A DNA stretch of 64,000 bases, taken from the NCBI GenBank assembly GCA_007844125.1, contig CM017565.1:8134885-8198884 (forward strand). The letters are read 5' to 3'. A program made the position numbers and the translations under genes. The notes beneath the pieces are model-generated. The model saw nothing but the letters and a program-made list of their open reading frames with translations. It did not search any database and was not told where the DNA came from. The DNA is from Sinonovacula constricta. Lineage: Eukaryota > Mollusca > Bivalvia > Cardiida > Solecurtidae. Below are positions 1 through 12,989 of the stretch, one piece after another. The first letter of the stretch is position 1. Each line of letters starts with the position of its first letter.

Positions 1-670
1 AGATTAACTTGTTGGGATATTCACTTAAAAGTACACCAATTTGGTAAGTGGTTCTTAATAATAACGTGGTATATCTGCAGACATGCGCTGACCAGCATCA
101 GATACGAGTGACAATACGAGTGATCTTCAAGAGGGACATCAAAGACAACATCTTGAGGAACAAAGTTGCAACTGTATTTCAATCCTGTCTGGTATATGCT
201 ATGTAAGACTAAAGTGACATTTTTTTTAAATTAACAATATAGGCTTCATGTATAGATGGAATATCGGCTTGTCACATCTCATACATAATCTGATTGCATG
301 AACTCAAAGACCTTTGAAACAAATCTGTCACACCGTTAACGCCACCCTGAAAATTGATTAGAACCAAAGAATGGAAATATTGAAAAGGGGCATTTTCAAA
401 TTAATGATTACATCAAACTTAACTTAAAGTATTATCCTTGCAACTTCAGCTTAACGAAAACCCATCAATTAATAACAAGGCTTTACTTTTATTACTTTTA
501 CAGGCCAAACATTAGTATTATTATATCCCTTCTTATAAAAAGGTAAATAAGAAAAGGTCCTATCAAAATTTTCAGATATTTAAATTTTATCTACCTCTAG
601 ACAAAGGCAAACAGAGCAGATGTAAATGTGACAAAGACACAGAGACGAGACATAACACACAAAAAGAAAA
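1..670. other. AT-rich sequence, nothing recognised
   Basis: No ORF of interest, RNA gene or tandem repeat is visible. The stretch is AT-rich with short poly-T and poly-A runs. It probably belongs to intergenic or intronic DNA. Confidence 0.5.
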
Positions 671-768
671 ACCATCAGTTATCGCCTTGGAACGGTCTGT
701 CGGCAAAAGGGCCGACTGGTATGCTTAAACCTGGTTCGTTAAGCGCTCCAACCTCGCACTTCCTGAAG
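671..768 (+). repeat. Dispersed repeat, copy 1 (paired with 56697-56789)
   Basis: This segment of about 98 bp is visibly related to 56697-56789 in the same orientation. Both copies share CGCCTTGGAACGGTC, a CGGCAA block, CCGACTGG, GCTTAAACC and CTCCAACCTCGCACT or a close variant. It is GC-richer than its surroundings. The two copies lie 56 kb apart, which fits an interspersed element rather than a tandem duplication. I do not recognise the family, and no terminal repeats or ORF are evident. Confidence 0.7.
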
Positions 769-3700
769 GTTTTTCTATCAAACAAACAGTGTAAATAAGA
801 ATATCCCGTCAAAGTGAAACAACTAACAGTAAACACCTGCATCGGGAGTTAAAACAGATACACTGAACATATGTACATAGATGATAACTAGTAATAAAAT
901 AAACTATCAACATATGTACAGTATATACAGTAGATAAAAGCCTCGGCAACCTAAAAATTCCAAATGAGAGAATAGTTTGAAATAAAACAGCACAAGCGCT
1001 GATATATAATAAGAACAATATAATGACGTCATACAATGCCATGATGTCGTATGTCAAAACACATGGGGTGTGAATTAACCAAGTCGTCAAAAGAAAGGCA
1101 AATCGTGGAACTGTTTTCCTCAGACGACAAGTGCAATTACAGCTACAAGGTTAAAATACAAACAAATAATGCCAAAATCTTCCACCTGTATTAACAAATA
1201 AACTTATACAAAGATCATGAAAGTAAAAGAGTATGTTTATATGGTAAATTTTATTCAATTGTTTATCCTCTAGTCGGTTCGTTGCTGTACATTCTACAGG
1301 CCTTAGTTTGAAATTTCAGTGGCCAGCCATGCAAAACGTTTTTGGTATTTACTGCATTAAATCAGATGAACTTCTTCACACAGGATGCCAGCCACCTAAC
1401 ATTTAATATTTAAGACTATTCCACTTTCAAGCTAAGCAATTATTCTTCGAATAGTTTGAGTGCGTATGAATACTCATCCACTGAAACGTAGTACAGTGAC
1501 GTAACCAATATAGGTCAATGGTGACCTATTCTCCCAAGGTAAAGTGTGTTAAATGGTTTCCCTTTATGTTCACTACGTTGAAAGTGGAGTTGAATGACCT
1601 AAGAAAAGGACGGGACATCTACCACAAAACTATTTATTGTGTATACACATTTTGTCACTGTCTCAAAATGTTATAAATTTTCCGAAGCAGCGAATACCAC
1701 AGTGCTTGCGGCGCATTCATTGTAACTTCCTGCTACTAAAAGCTTGCTACGAGCTGCCACTGCATTATCTTGTCAGGTTAGCAGCATATCTACTTTGTCT
1801 ACTAGATAGAAAGTAACCTTCATCTCCGCAGATGGTCTCCATATATCTCTTTGAGCAATGAAATGGTCTTGTGAAGTGCATACCAGCATTGCAATGTTAT
1901 TCAAATTAAAAATCCTCATACTTTTACTTTGTTTATGTTATCTCGGAAATCTTGAAACACGCCCCACCTCAGGTTACAATTAAGTTTTAACATATAGAAC
2001 TCTGAATATGGTAAGATAATTAACTAACGCAGATGGCAGAAGCTGTTTGGAAAACACAATTAAAGGTCACAATCGATTTAGCAATCATCGGCATTTACTG
2101 CCAAGACTAGGCTACACATATTCATTTGTGTTTGACAGTGCTTCAGAACTTCACCAATTTGATAAGTTGTTAAATAATAAAAGTGTTCTTCTTGTTTTCC
2201 TGCAGAAATGAGGAGGGGTGAGAGATCAGATTAATTACAATGCGAGTGGGAATCTCAATGTTAATCCACATCAAGGAGAAAATAAGCGTAAATATGCATG
2301 TGTGCCAGCATACTATACAAAGACGGTAACATCATTTGATTTTAGCCACCTCTAAACTAAGTCACTTCAAAAGACAAGGTATAATTATATTTTTAACAAA
2401 AACAAAGTTATAAATAGCATGGAAAGTGTTTCAGGAATCAACGTCTTTTTGTGCAATATTGAAAAGTAGTCAGTTTTCGTAATCCTTTGGGCGATTTCAC
2501 ACAGACTCATTATCCTCCGCTAACGCGTGTTTTAGAATAGAAAGACAATTAAACGCTGACAATCGTCTATTTCGCCTAACGACGTCAAACACAAGTGACT
2601 TAATTTGTTCGTTGATGGCAACATTTAACCGCAGAACGTTTCTTCCGGCCTCTGATACAGATGCCGTGTCCGTTGTGTCATTGCCGTGTCGGTAGTGCGG
2701 TACAGTGATGCCCATTACACAGGCCTCAGTTTGTACGTTTATTTAGCAAAACAGCATTTGTCATTATCCGCTTCTTCTGGCGTGATCCTAGTTGACTCCT
2801 CTGTCTTTTCTTGTCATGGAACATGCGACATGAATTTCTACAGTTGGGCCCGTTAGTTCTCTCTCCGATTTATAAAATAGGCATGTTTGTCCATGCCGTA
2901 GGCTAAGAACAATCTTTCATGAACAGTGAACTTCAACAGAGCAGTGTTGGTAATTAATAATTAAAAAAAAGAGTTCTTGAAATATCAATGATTTTAGACT
3001 GAATACAAGGAAATAGTTCAAATACACGTATGTCTTGTAATTTTATCTTCAAAATGATGACCGTCTTCGTCTGTCCTTCGTGCATCTCTTGAACAAAGCT
3101 GACACGAGTTTTTATCATTTTTATTCCAGAATGACTTTAATCACCATCTCTGTAAGTATTTTATAATTATAACCTTAAAATTCACTCAGTTGATAAGTAT
3201 ATACTAACCTTAAGTTCATTTTTATTTTAATTTTATTTTTTTAAAATTGCACGTAAAAATAATTGACGCTTTAGTAAAATGTTGTTTCGAATGTCTGTCT
3301 GAATAATATCAGGTATATTGAGATCGTAGTGTGACCTTATTAAATAAGTTGTGTGTGCACTGTGGCATAATTACGTCAAGCAGCAGTGGTTAAAGTATAG
3401 CCTATTGAACACCTGTGACTTTAAGTTTGTGTAGCAAAACTAATTTGATGAGCGGGCAAATAAGAACGGAGGAAGACAGAAAGCAGAGAGTAGGGGTTTG
3501 TTGGTCTTTGGATGTTGGATATACTAAATGTCCATTTGAATGATGTTTACGTTACGGATGGTGCATACAATTTTGTAAATTTAACTTAAGTCTTTATAGC
3601 TTCAGTCTGTCGGGAAATATGTATACAGATGCCGCCGTTCTCACAAGGCTTGTCCAGTTTGCTTAATATTCTATTTTTTACCTTCATGTTTTACATATTG

Positions 3701-4650
3701 ACGTCTCTGGTTAAAGAAACTGAAGTTGGAAATAGAAAACACAAATTCATTGAACTGTTCGATAAGTCCTGAAAATGTGTACATTCAGTACAAGTTTTAA
3801 ACTTTATTGCTAAGTTTCATGAAGCGTCTTGTTTTATGTAAAATATTTATTGTACTATCAAACTAAAATAAAAACTGTATTGTTTTTGTGTTTATTTTAA
3901 ATCAGTAAAAACAAAACAATTTAAAACAGACCATCATTTGCATACAGAGAAGCTGTAGTTTTTGTCAAGAAAGGTTCATTAATATTAAGGCATGGAGCAC
4001 GAATGGTATGTAGGGGACTAGAGGCGACTTAAGAGAAGTGGGTTCAGGTAGTAGCCAGTTAGAAATGACCTCCCAAAACTAACGGTTTAGAAAAAGTAGC
4101 AGACATATCTCTGTATATTTGGTACACCTAGCCGCCGCCATGTTCCACATTGGCCATTTTATGCTTAGTACACGGTATCAAACAAGACATCTGTACAGAC
4201 AGACATTTGGTGTAAACTTTAAATTTCGATGATGACATCAAGTAAAATGACTGTCACATTTAGAAAGCCGGAATTGTCTGAATCTCCTGATAAGACCAAC
4301 ACTTCATGCCTGATGTCAGTAATACTTGTAACTGCTACATAAGCCTACGTTGTGTACAAAGCAATAGGTAAATAAGAAAAGGTCATATGATAATCTTTCA
4401 TGTGATTAAAATATGTGTAAAACGTGACATTGATTGATATTGTAATGGTTAACTTAACAACAAAGTTGTATTTGCTTTTCAAAAACCATCTGTGCGTTCA
4501 ATATTTTCAATAATTAGAAAAAAAACCTGTACTTTCACGGTTTCTAAAGAAATTAAAAGGTCAAATAAAGTTTTTAAATAACATGCAAAAAAGTCAGAAC
4601 CGCAAGTTGTATATTGATTTAATAACCCTTATTCGTCGAGTTTGTGACGT
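769..4650. other. Non-coding stretch with weak repeat-like similarity
   Basis: No gene is supported. Around 2750-3145 there are blocks resembling 6850-7200: a similar 'tctggcgtgatcc' start, 'tgtctta/ttcttgtca', then 'gaccg...ctgt' and 'gaacaaagctg'. This suggests two diverged copies of an interspersed element. The 72-codon minus-strand ORF at 2497-2715 starts with ATG but has no recognisable motif. A TGACGTCA octamer lies at 1024-1031. Confidence 0.4.
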
Positions 4651-4656
4651 TTTAAA

Positions 4657-4760
4657 GGTAGGGGTCCATACTGTAATAAAAACTCTGCTGACAAGATCGA
4701 ATTGTTTTTAAGGTGGGGTTCCATACTGTAATAAAAACTCTGCTGACAAGATCGAATTAT
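4657..4760 (+). repeat. Two-copy tandem duplication, 55-bp period
   Basis: The block beginning GGGGTCCATACTG and ending CAAGATCGAATT occurs twice. The copies start about 55 bp apart and differ by only a few bases. The short minus-strand ORF across it reads the same peptide twice and is a consequence of the duplication. Confidence 0.85.
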
Positions 4761-6573
4761 AGGCAGCCAAACTGGTGAGATAATGAAGGATTGGTGATGT
4801 AAACTGAATATGTCGGTGAATGATTCATGCATTTATAAAAGCTAAATGGAACAATAATTTTATTTAGAAACATGCCAAGTGATAGAAATGCTAACAAACA
4901 TAACGCTGTCCGAGCATACAATGATTTATTTAAGAGTTAACCAGAAAAATGTATATCTTTCAATGAATTGCTGACACGGGCTCAGTCTAACAATTGTTTC
5001 ACCACCCGTATCTCACGTTCTAAATGGGCGATGTCGGAAAATACATATCAGGATAGTTTACTCCTGATTTGTGAGAAGAAACTTACGTTTCTTTATTTCC
5101 GGATATCCATTTCTTTGTAAACTTGTCTGCTCTAAATTATAATATCCCCAATGATGTAACACGGAACGTTAATTGTATAAACGAGCTGTTTAGTGCACGA
5201 CAGGAGATATCAAACCAGCCCACGAGGTGTCTCTCCAAGATCGCCTCACAATATCCACTAAATGCTTCAATCATGGCTTATGTCTGGATCTAGCAGAAGA
5301 CCTATTTACCTGCCACCTGTCATCGAACCAGTTTTGAGAATTAATTTGTCTTGAATTAACTTCCATTTCTTCAGACCATTAATCAACAAGCATAAAGAGC
5401 TGATTAACACCATGTTAGTGCGATACAAACGTTTCCATTGTAGACATGCCACAAACAGAGGTAAGTCGTATAATAATTGCACTCCACTGTATATGTCACG
5501 TGTAATCAACAGTAATCAACAGTAAGTTCGATTCAATAAATATACAGTTATTAGAGATGTCTTAATGTTTAAATTTTAAAACAAAAATCAAAAGAGGTTA
5601 CAATTATCAGTTACAATGTATTACAGAGGATTGACAGTGTCTTGATCTTTTATTTATATGCATTGCTTCATTGAAAAGATCGGCCAATGTTGTACAAAAG
5701 ATCATTGATGCAAAACATCAAAGGTCGCCTTCGAGGTCCTGTTTATCAATGGAACATTTTGGCTAACGACAACCCGACAAAAAACAGCAAAACATGGTAT
5801 TTAAAGATTTACAACGATGTGAAATGTGTATGTCTTAAAATTATATGTAGTAACGAAAAGGCTTTGGACGCATGGGAAAAGGTCCGAATTCAAACAACAG
5901 AATGGAGTGCACTTGTACAGGGTACATCGTCGTTAACAAATGCAATTTAAAATGAATCATATATGCACATTTGGAACTTTCAGGTGACATGCAATGATGT
6001 AGCAATATTTCAAACAACAATCTAATGTTCATCTCATTTAATTCCGATATTCACCAAAGTTTAATAATAATTGAAATTAAATACATTAAAGGGTCACACT
6101 TCGCTTGCTTATAGAACAGAACAACATGGCACCTTAAGACTTTGTCCGGAATTATTACAAATAGACACCGTGCCCATGCGCCGCGACGATTAGACGAATG
6201 TTATTCGTCAGCTGAGAACATCATAACGAAAAAAGGCGATAATGAAGGAGTCATAACGATAAAAAGGCGATAATGTTTCGAACTATTAAAAAGTATATTA
6301 AAATAAGTTTCCAAATAAGCCGCAACAGTACGATTCTGATGAAAGTTCCCACTTGGCATATTCATTACTAATGGAGATAAAGACATCTTCGACGCTACAA
6401 GTGTCTTTCACTTATGTTCGTTCTAAAAGCGTCCATGCCCTTCATTTGTTCAACATACAGTGGCTATTAAAAGACCTTTCTTTAAAGACCTAATCATGTA
6501 TATGTTATATGAGTAATGGTAGACGCGATTTATTAAAGAAACACAACCATTGCAAATTACCAGTAGATCGACA
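4761..6573. other. AT-rich sequence, no supported gene
   Basis: Short ORFs such as 5687-5950 on the plus strand have no recognisable domain or convincing splice signals. A minor direct repeat (cataacga...aaaggcgataatg) occurs at about 6220-6272. Confidence 0.4.
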
Positions 6574-6755
6574 TGTCGTTGTAATGTCGACGACAAGGTA
6601 CGACGTAGTGTCGTGTCCAGTGTGTCGTTGTAATGCTAACGACAAGGTACGACGTAGTGTCGTGCCCAGTGTGTCGTTGTAATGCTAACGACAAGGTACG
6701 CCATACTGTCGTGTCCGGCGTGTCGTTGTAATGTTGACGATAATGTACGGCATAG
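6574..6755 (+). repeat. 49-bp minisatellite, 3.7 copies, with two hairpins per unit
   Basis: The motif TGTCGTTGTAATG starts at 6574, 6623, 6672 and 6721, exactly 49 bp apart each time. Each unit has two short inverted repeats. The first is GTCGTT with AACGAC across an 8-nt loop (for example 6624-6629 with 6638-6643). The second is ACGAC with GTCGT across a 5-nt loop (for example 6649-6653 with 6659-6663). The last copy is diverged and partial. The small ORFs crossing the array are by-products. Confidence 0.92.
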
Positions 6756-7743
6756 AATCCAGATTCGATTCTTTACAGTTCATTATTTTCGGCTCATAAG
6801 TTCGGCTGGTGACCGAGTACAAATGTGTGTGTCGTTCCGCGCTATATCGCGTGTTCTGGCTTGATCCCACTGTCTTATCTTGTCAGGTAATAGAGCAGCA
6901 CATTCACTTAATAGACTAGAAAGATTATTTATGATTTAGTGATGCAAATGTTTCCTCTGCCAAAAGTTTACCACCTGCTGGTATGTGGAATATAATGAAG
7001 AAAGGTAATGTAGTTTATCAATGCATGAAGATAAAATCGTTTTCTAATTACAAATAACCATAATACCAGAAAATACAAATTACTTCAATAATTTATATTC
7101 AAAATCTTGACCGCCTGTTTCTGTGCTAGTGAACATATTGTATGTCTGGAACAAAGCTGGCATAAAACCTTTGTTTATGCTTCATTTTGAAAGGATATCT
7201 TATCGGCGTCTGCATTCTATGGCTTGGTAATTAAAGATTCTTCCTTCAAACTTGTATTCTAGGACATCCTATATCTTTTTTAAAAGAAAACGTATACCAC
7301 ATGTTTAAAATCATTCAATTATCAGTCAAGAGTTGTTCGATATTTAAACAGCAAAATGTAGATCCAAATACGTTTGATATATTACAAATTGACTTTTATG
7401 TCATTTTCTTTGAATGAATCAAGATCTAATCAACTTTATCGCAGCAATTACTAGATATTTATTAATGCACACTAAGGGATACTAACTTGGACCTGAACAT
7501 TCAATTGACAAAAGTAACTTTAAAAGCTTATTATTCTTAAGCTTACCTGTATGTGTTTTACCTGGTTGGTTGGGAATGCAGATGACGTATTCTTGGAGGT
7601 AAGAAAGATGCTCTTTAAAGAAAGTAGTGACGTAATTAAAAATAATGTCCGCGTGGTATTTGCGAGAGGGACAGTTATTTTTTCTATTAGAAGAACTGCA
7701 CAACATACTTGAGTGTAAACGAAATAATATTTTGAATCAAAAT
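6756..7743. other. AT-rich sequence with diverged repeat blocks
   Basis: 6840-7200 resembles 2740-3145 in scattered blocks. Around 7620-7655 (agtagtgacgtaatt...aaataatgtccgc) resembles 56877-56912. No gene is supported. The 74-codon minus ORF at 7482-7706 shows no motif. Confidence 0.4.
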
Positions 7744-7916
7744 TAAAATGACCAGAGATGAAGCGAATATGGTTGTTGCATCCTGTTCATGTTTAGATGG
7801 AATTAAGAAACCAAAGTCTGTCAAAGGAAAATACACGTAACAATCCTTATATGATGAATTAAATAACAACCTAGAGTACATGCACGGGGAATTTATTTAC
7901 GACCGCCACACTGCAC
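7744..7916 (+). repeat. Dispersed repeat, copy 1 (paired with 57008-57182)
   Basis: About 173 bp align almost end to end with 57008-57182 in the same orientation. Shared blocks include TGACCAGAGA, GCATCCTGTTCATGT, ACACGTAACAATCCTTATA and TACATGCACGGGGA, with a shared ending ACGACCGCCA. The preceding sequence (7620-7655) is also related to that before the second copy, so the element is probably longer than this core. No coding capacity is seen, so it is likely a non-autonomous interspersed element. Confidence 0.88.
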
Positions 7917-10627
7917 GAGTAACATTGTTATACTCATGAATAAGAAAAAATAACAAAAGTCCTATGAGTATTCAAACAGATACTAAATTTTGAAAGAAAA
8001 AACCACAGGACATAGGTATTCACATGGAGGCACATAACTTTATAGCCTTTCTGTGTGTATTGTTCTTCTAAGCAGTTTGTGCAATTTTATTGATAACTAA
8101 CTCATTTAGTGGGTGGTAAGAACTGCGCCCCGTGTACGATTTATGAAATGATAATAACTTGTTACATGAACATAAAAATAAGGAAAACCCAAAAGTACTC
8201 ACATTTATAGTTATTATATGATTGCGTCACTATCGAGCCAGTTGGTGAATTGTCCGTTAATACACACGACGTGTTTCCCTGCCTGTGTTATTCAAAGATA
8301 TGTTATTCTTTTTAATTTAAGGTGGCAAAAATCGTTAACGTCATTGATATAAAAACGCGTTAAGTAACCATGTCCGCATTAAACTCAGTAATCAGAGATT
8401 ATATTTGAATTCCAAATCATTGTGATTTAAACAGTTTTTGCTTTTAATTGAAAAACAATCTGACCTACTGGATAAAGTTGTTTTAAAACTTTTATTGTTC
8501 GTTGAGATGTTAAATTGAGCATTATTTCCAAAAAATTGTAGAAACATATAGAAATCACAAACAAACAATTATTGCTTTTGAGAAGGTAAATGTCAATCTA
8601 TTATCGTACTGTTTATAAAATAAGGTATCGGTCACGGTCACTTACATAGGATAGTCATCGGTGTATTTGATTTGATCTGAATGCATTGCAGTCTTGCAGT
8701 CAAATAGGATTTGTTTAGATCAAACGTTCCGTGAGAATTTTAATGGCAATTTTCGAGAGCATATATACGGTTGTTCACGAACAAAGAGTCAGGGGTCAAG
8801 TTAACATTCAGCATGGCTGGCTTAAGCAATAATGTCTTTCATTTATTATGAATCATGCGACACTTTGTTGTATATTGTACATATTGGACGTACAGGTAGA
8901 AACAACAGTTTGGGCTGATGCGTCATAATAATTCAGTTTTTAAGCAAGATATTTCTGTGCGAACTTTAACAGCGGGAATAGCTTGGGATGACATCAGGTA
9001 AAGTGACTGTCACACTTAAAATAGACAGCAAGCGGACGAAAGCGGCATGTGTCTAGCTGCATTGACACGTGTTACTGTTGAAAGTGGTAGACTTCTCTGT
9101 TGCTTGAGTTTAACCAGCATGGGAAAATACGTTTTGTCTAAAGACAAACTGCATCTAATGTATCCTAATGTTTCATGAGAAACTGGGAAAATAGTATCAA
9201 CTTTTAGATGTAGGTATGGAGTACACTGAACAATAACGCGATGATTGGAGAACATAAAACAATCAGAACATAGTTTGCGGATCAAAATTGTTTGTACAAA
9301 TATTTACTTAATCGTTACCATTTCTCTTTCGCACAATCTTCAAATCAATTCATTAAATTGCAAATAAAATTACGATAATTTTTTATTAACAACACCATTT
9401 TGATAATGGTAAATATTGCTATGGACGTGATGGTCGTAACTTTCTCCTCTTTTGTACTTTGACAGTTTCTACTCATGCCTACATCAAAGGTCACAGACAG
9501 GATTGTTTACACTTTACAATTTTGTGGGACACTCAGAATAAATGGGCCATTACCCGTTTTAGTTGGTATGCATATGCACTGCCATTTTAAAGGAAAGGCT
9601 TATAGATGTTATCGAATTTTTTAATATCTTGAATATCAATCAAACAAGTTTCAAAAATATTGACTACATTCTTAATTTATACAATAATTTGTTTTATCGA
9701 CGCTGAAAATGAATCTGATTCTTTTCAGATCAGAACTTTGGACTATGGTATTGCAATGCACTATTATTACACATTTTTAAAATACATATATAGTGGCATA
9801 AAATCATGTATTTCTATGAACAATTTAACTAGTAAAACATTTTGAATGTGTCCGTGGAGTTCACAAAGGGGGAAAACATTTTCCCCATTATTATTTTTCG
9901 TCGTACTGAAACGGTGTCAATCATCACATTATCTTTGTGTCGAAAAATAGAATGAAATACTTGAAGTTTACATAAAACTTATACTTTATAAGCAGGTGAC
10001 ATTGTGTTATTTGTAATCGGTAAAATATGATTTAAATATCTGTTGTAATTCTTGTAGGAATTTTTATTTTCCTTGTGTTTAGAGACAATAATATTTGGGC
10101 ATACACCGACCTTGTGTTTACAATAATACATACTGCTTTAAAGAAACATATTCTATTTGTGAAACGAATTACTCCATACATTCAGAATTTTAGGGAATTT
10201 CAAAGATATCCATCATGTATTGCAATAAAGAAACGGATTGCTTACTTTTGATTCAACCTAAACAATCATTAACTTAGCTGCAACCACTTTTGTAAAAACG
10301 CAACTGTAACGATGTTTTCAATTAGAACTCCCATTAAGGATGACAATGTATGCATATGGGATACCCTTATTGAGTGCCAATTAAAGTGTATTCAAGATTA
10401 ATATTTCAATGTACCAAAGGTTGTTTCCTTTTGCGAAAAGTTTAAACATGCTTTAAGAGAAGGTAATTACACATGTGGCAAAGAAGTGTTATACAATCAG
10501 TTAAATGTGCCAATTATTGCACGTTTAACAACATTTAAATTTGAGATCTACTCACAACTATTTTCCTAATTCCCTTACAACTATTGCTTAATTTCTATGT
10601 TAAAACCATGATTAATTTCCGAATTAC
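7917..10627. other. AT-rich non-coding sequence
   Basis: The part at about 7957-8030 (tcctatgagtattc...) resembles 56572-56650 and 58535-58615, which suggests another dispersed repeat. Otherwise I see no gene. The 89-codon minus ORF at 9016-9285 has no recognisable feature. Confidence 0.4.
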
Positions 10628-10922
10628 CGGACCTATTAGCGATAGAGCGTCGGCTCCCGGTAGGGGAGGCCCCTGGTTCGATCCCGGACCGCGACATACC
10701 AAAGTCGTTACAAATGGTAGAGGTAAAGCACCCTTGCTAACGTTCACACAAATATAAGGGTAGTTCCGCGCTTGGTTGATCCGGTGTCAGGATAATGTAA
10801 CTGGGTGTGGTATAATATCAGGTGTTCATGGCATGTTATACAAAGTGAATGCGGCACTACTTCTGCTTCAAGTGGACACCGTCTCCATATAACTGAAATA
10901 CTGTTGGCGGGACGATAAACAT
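10628..10922 (+). mobile_element. tRNA-derived SINE
   Basis: The 5' part looks like a tRNA gene promoter: an A-box-like TAGCGATAGAGCG near 10637-10650 and a perfect B box GGTTCGATCCC at 10675-10685. The body carries a core (GTGTCAGGATAATGTAACTG and onward) that also appears at 43564, in reverse at about 39840 and 43795, and more weakly at 63280. It ends with a block like GCTTCAAGTGGACACCGTC, then GGGACGATAAAC. No acceptor stem can be folded, so it is not a functional tRNA. Such elements use RNA polymerase III and a partner LINE. The insertion is diverged, and no clear target-site duplication was found. Confidence 0.85.
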
Positions 10923-12920
10923 AATTAACAACATAATAGCAATAACAATTTAACTGAATGGTCAGGTTGTCTAATATATACTAAGCTCGAATTGTACTTC
11001 CTCTTTATATGTTTTAATGCCTTAAGAATGAAATTAATCCCACATATTATCTGCAAAACACTTACACATAAAAATGTCATTCTTTATTGAATAAGAAAAA
11101 TGGGGAAGTGCTTCTGAATGGCTATAAGAATTCCGTAATTGTTTTGAAGATTTGTAAATACCCACCTGGTGATCGACCCGTAATTTAATTCTTATCTGCC
11201 AGCAATGGGTATCTTATTATGTTGTAACATTGTTTAATCATTAACGCTTATAATAGCACTATTATTGTTTAAGAAATAATTACATTGTTGTCATTTTAGT
11301 CTTTTAAAAATAATATGTAATACACCGATATTGAATACTTTTTTCATTAGAATTTAAACACTTACTTTTCTCTTTCGACTGTGTGTGAAATGCAAAATAT
11401 TCAGAAACTGATGAATGTCTACTCAAAATTTGAGTTCATGCATTTTCTTTTTGTATCAATACAATTTTAAACATTCTCTGTGTAATGTAAAGCGCCAATT
11501 GTATTACAATTCGCTTGTATTTCCCATATAATGTTTATATATTGTATTTTTTTATCTAATGACACAGTGCATATGCTTAGTGTAACAATACACAGTAAAC
11601 TGACCGGGACTCGAACCCACGTTGTGAGGGACTATAGAGGGAAAGAGTTACAAATCGGCATATAAACAACTCAAAATGCACATACACACCTACAATGAAA
11701 CATCTATGCAATTTGTGTATTATATGAGTTAACTCGACTGCTAAGAATATGTGTATAAATCAATAGAGAAATAGACTAAATAAAAATACTGCCCATTGAG
11801 CAGTGTAAACAGTTACAATGTTTCAGAGTGAGTCATGTCCTTGAGATTTAGAGTCCTAAGCAGGGCAAAGTTGCCTCGCCGAGATAACGCAAAACGTCTA
11901 TCGTTGCAAATGTCCTTCCACTTAAACACCTCTCTACAACTGTCGACACCCCTCATTTAATTGAGATTAAGCCGCAATATTTGAGACCTATTACCCAAGA
12001 TGTTCATATCATATACGCATAGGTTAGTCAGTTATCTGTGACAAACACTTCTTGCAAACAGTATGCATTGTTAATATACCTAGGTGAACTCCCTGTAGAT
12101 CGGCATCTGCTGGTCGAGATTAGGTCATACAACTTAATAATTGGTACAATGTGATATAGACCGGACATGCGAATCAAGGTTTGAATATAACTGTTCGGTA
12201 TATCTCTCTAGTTATACTTTAAACTTGTAGAGCGAGATGTTATAGTATTCTTGTTAGCAGGTAGATCATGGGCTTCAAGACTTAAACGAGCGTAAATACT
12301 AATATTTCAATTTCGTGTAGTTGTTGCTGCGTAGATCCGAATGACTGTTGTCTAAAATGGACATTTGCACAAGACGCGTGTGTCAAATGTTTGTCACACA
12401 CGTGTCAAAATTTATGTATCCTATTTGAAAACCTATATTTTATTTGCGGCTTTACAAAAATTATCAGGAAATTTATTGCTGATGGTTACAACCAGGAATT
12501 CTTCGTACTTCTATATTGCTTGCAACTGACCATTGTACAGTCTTTACAAATGAGCAGTCCTCCATGCCCTTTACGTAAAATTGTACGGTACGTATAACTT
12601 CGGAAATTGTGTTAGCCTTTATTGTTTAATATGCCAATTGCGAATAAATCCTCGATTTTATAACACATTTGGATTTCATTATCAATTATCACATCACAAT
12701 GCTTTAATGAAGGATCTGACATGAGTTGTAATTTATTACAAACATTTATTAAACGAAACCATGAAAAGTAAAACTAAGCGATCTTATGGCAAGCTTACTA
12801 TCAGTTTTCCGGGACGAGTTTTATAATTGCTATGTATCAATATTATCTTTATCGCCGAGAATACAGATTGGATTGAAAAGAATGGCTTTGTTTTGGCTGC
12901 CTCATTTCAAAAGTATACTG
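10923..12920. other. AT-rich sequence; tRNA-like B-box relic
   Basis: A minus-strand B box, read as GGGACTCGAACCC on the plus strand, occurs at 11606-11618. No A box lies at the right distance, so it is at most a fragment of a tRNA-derived element. The remaining sequence shows nothing I can support. Confidence 0.4.
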
Positions 12921-12927
12921 GAGAACA

Positions 12928-12966
<39 letters not shown>

Positions 12967-12989
12967 ACACACACACAAACTCACACACA
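12921..12989 (+). repeat. (CA)n microsatellite
   Basis: A nearly uninterrupted CA dinucleotide tract with single-base interruptions (a T and a G, then AAACT near the end). It creates the Thr-His repeat seen in the overlapping plus-strand ORFs at 12786-13244 and 12827-13009, which I do not regard as genes. Confidence 0.97.

Noticed and set aside
11606..11618. tRNA on the minus strand from a B-box match
   Set aside because: No A box or paired arms at the right distance.
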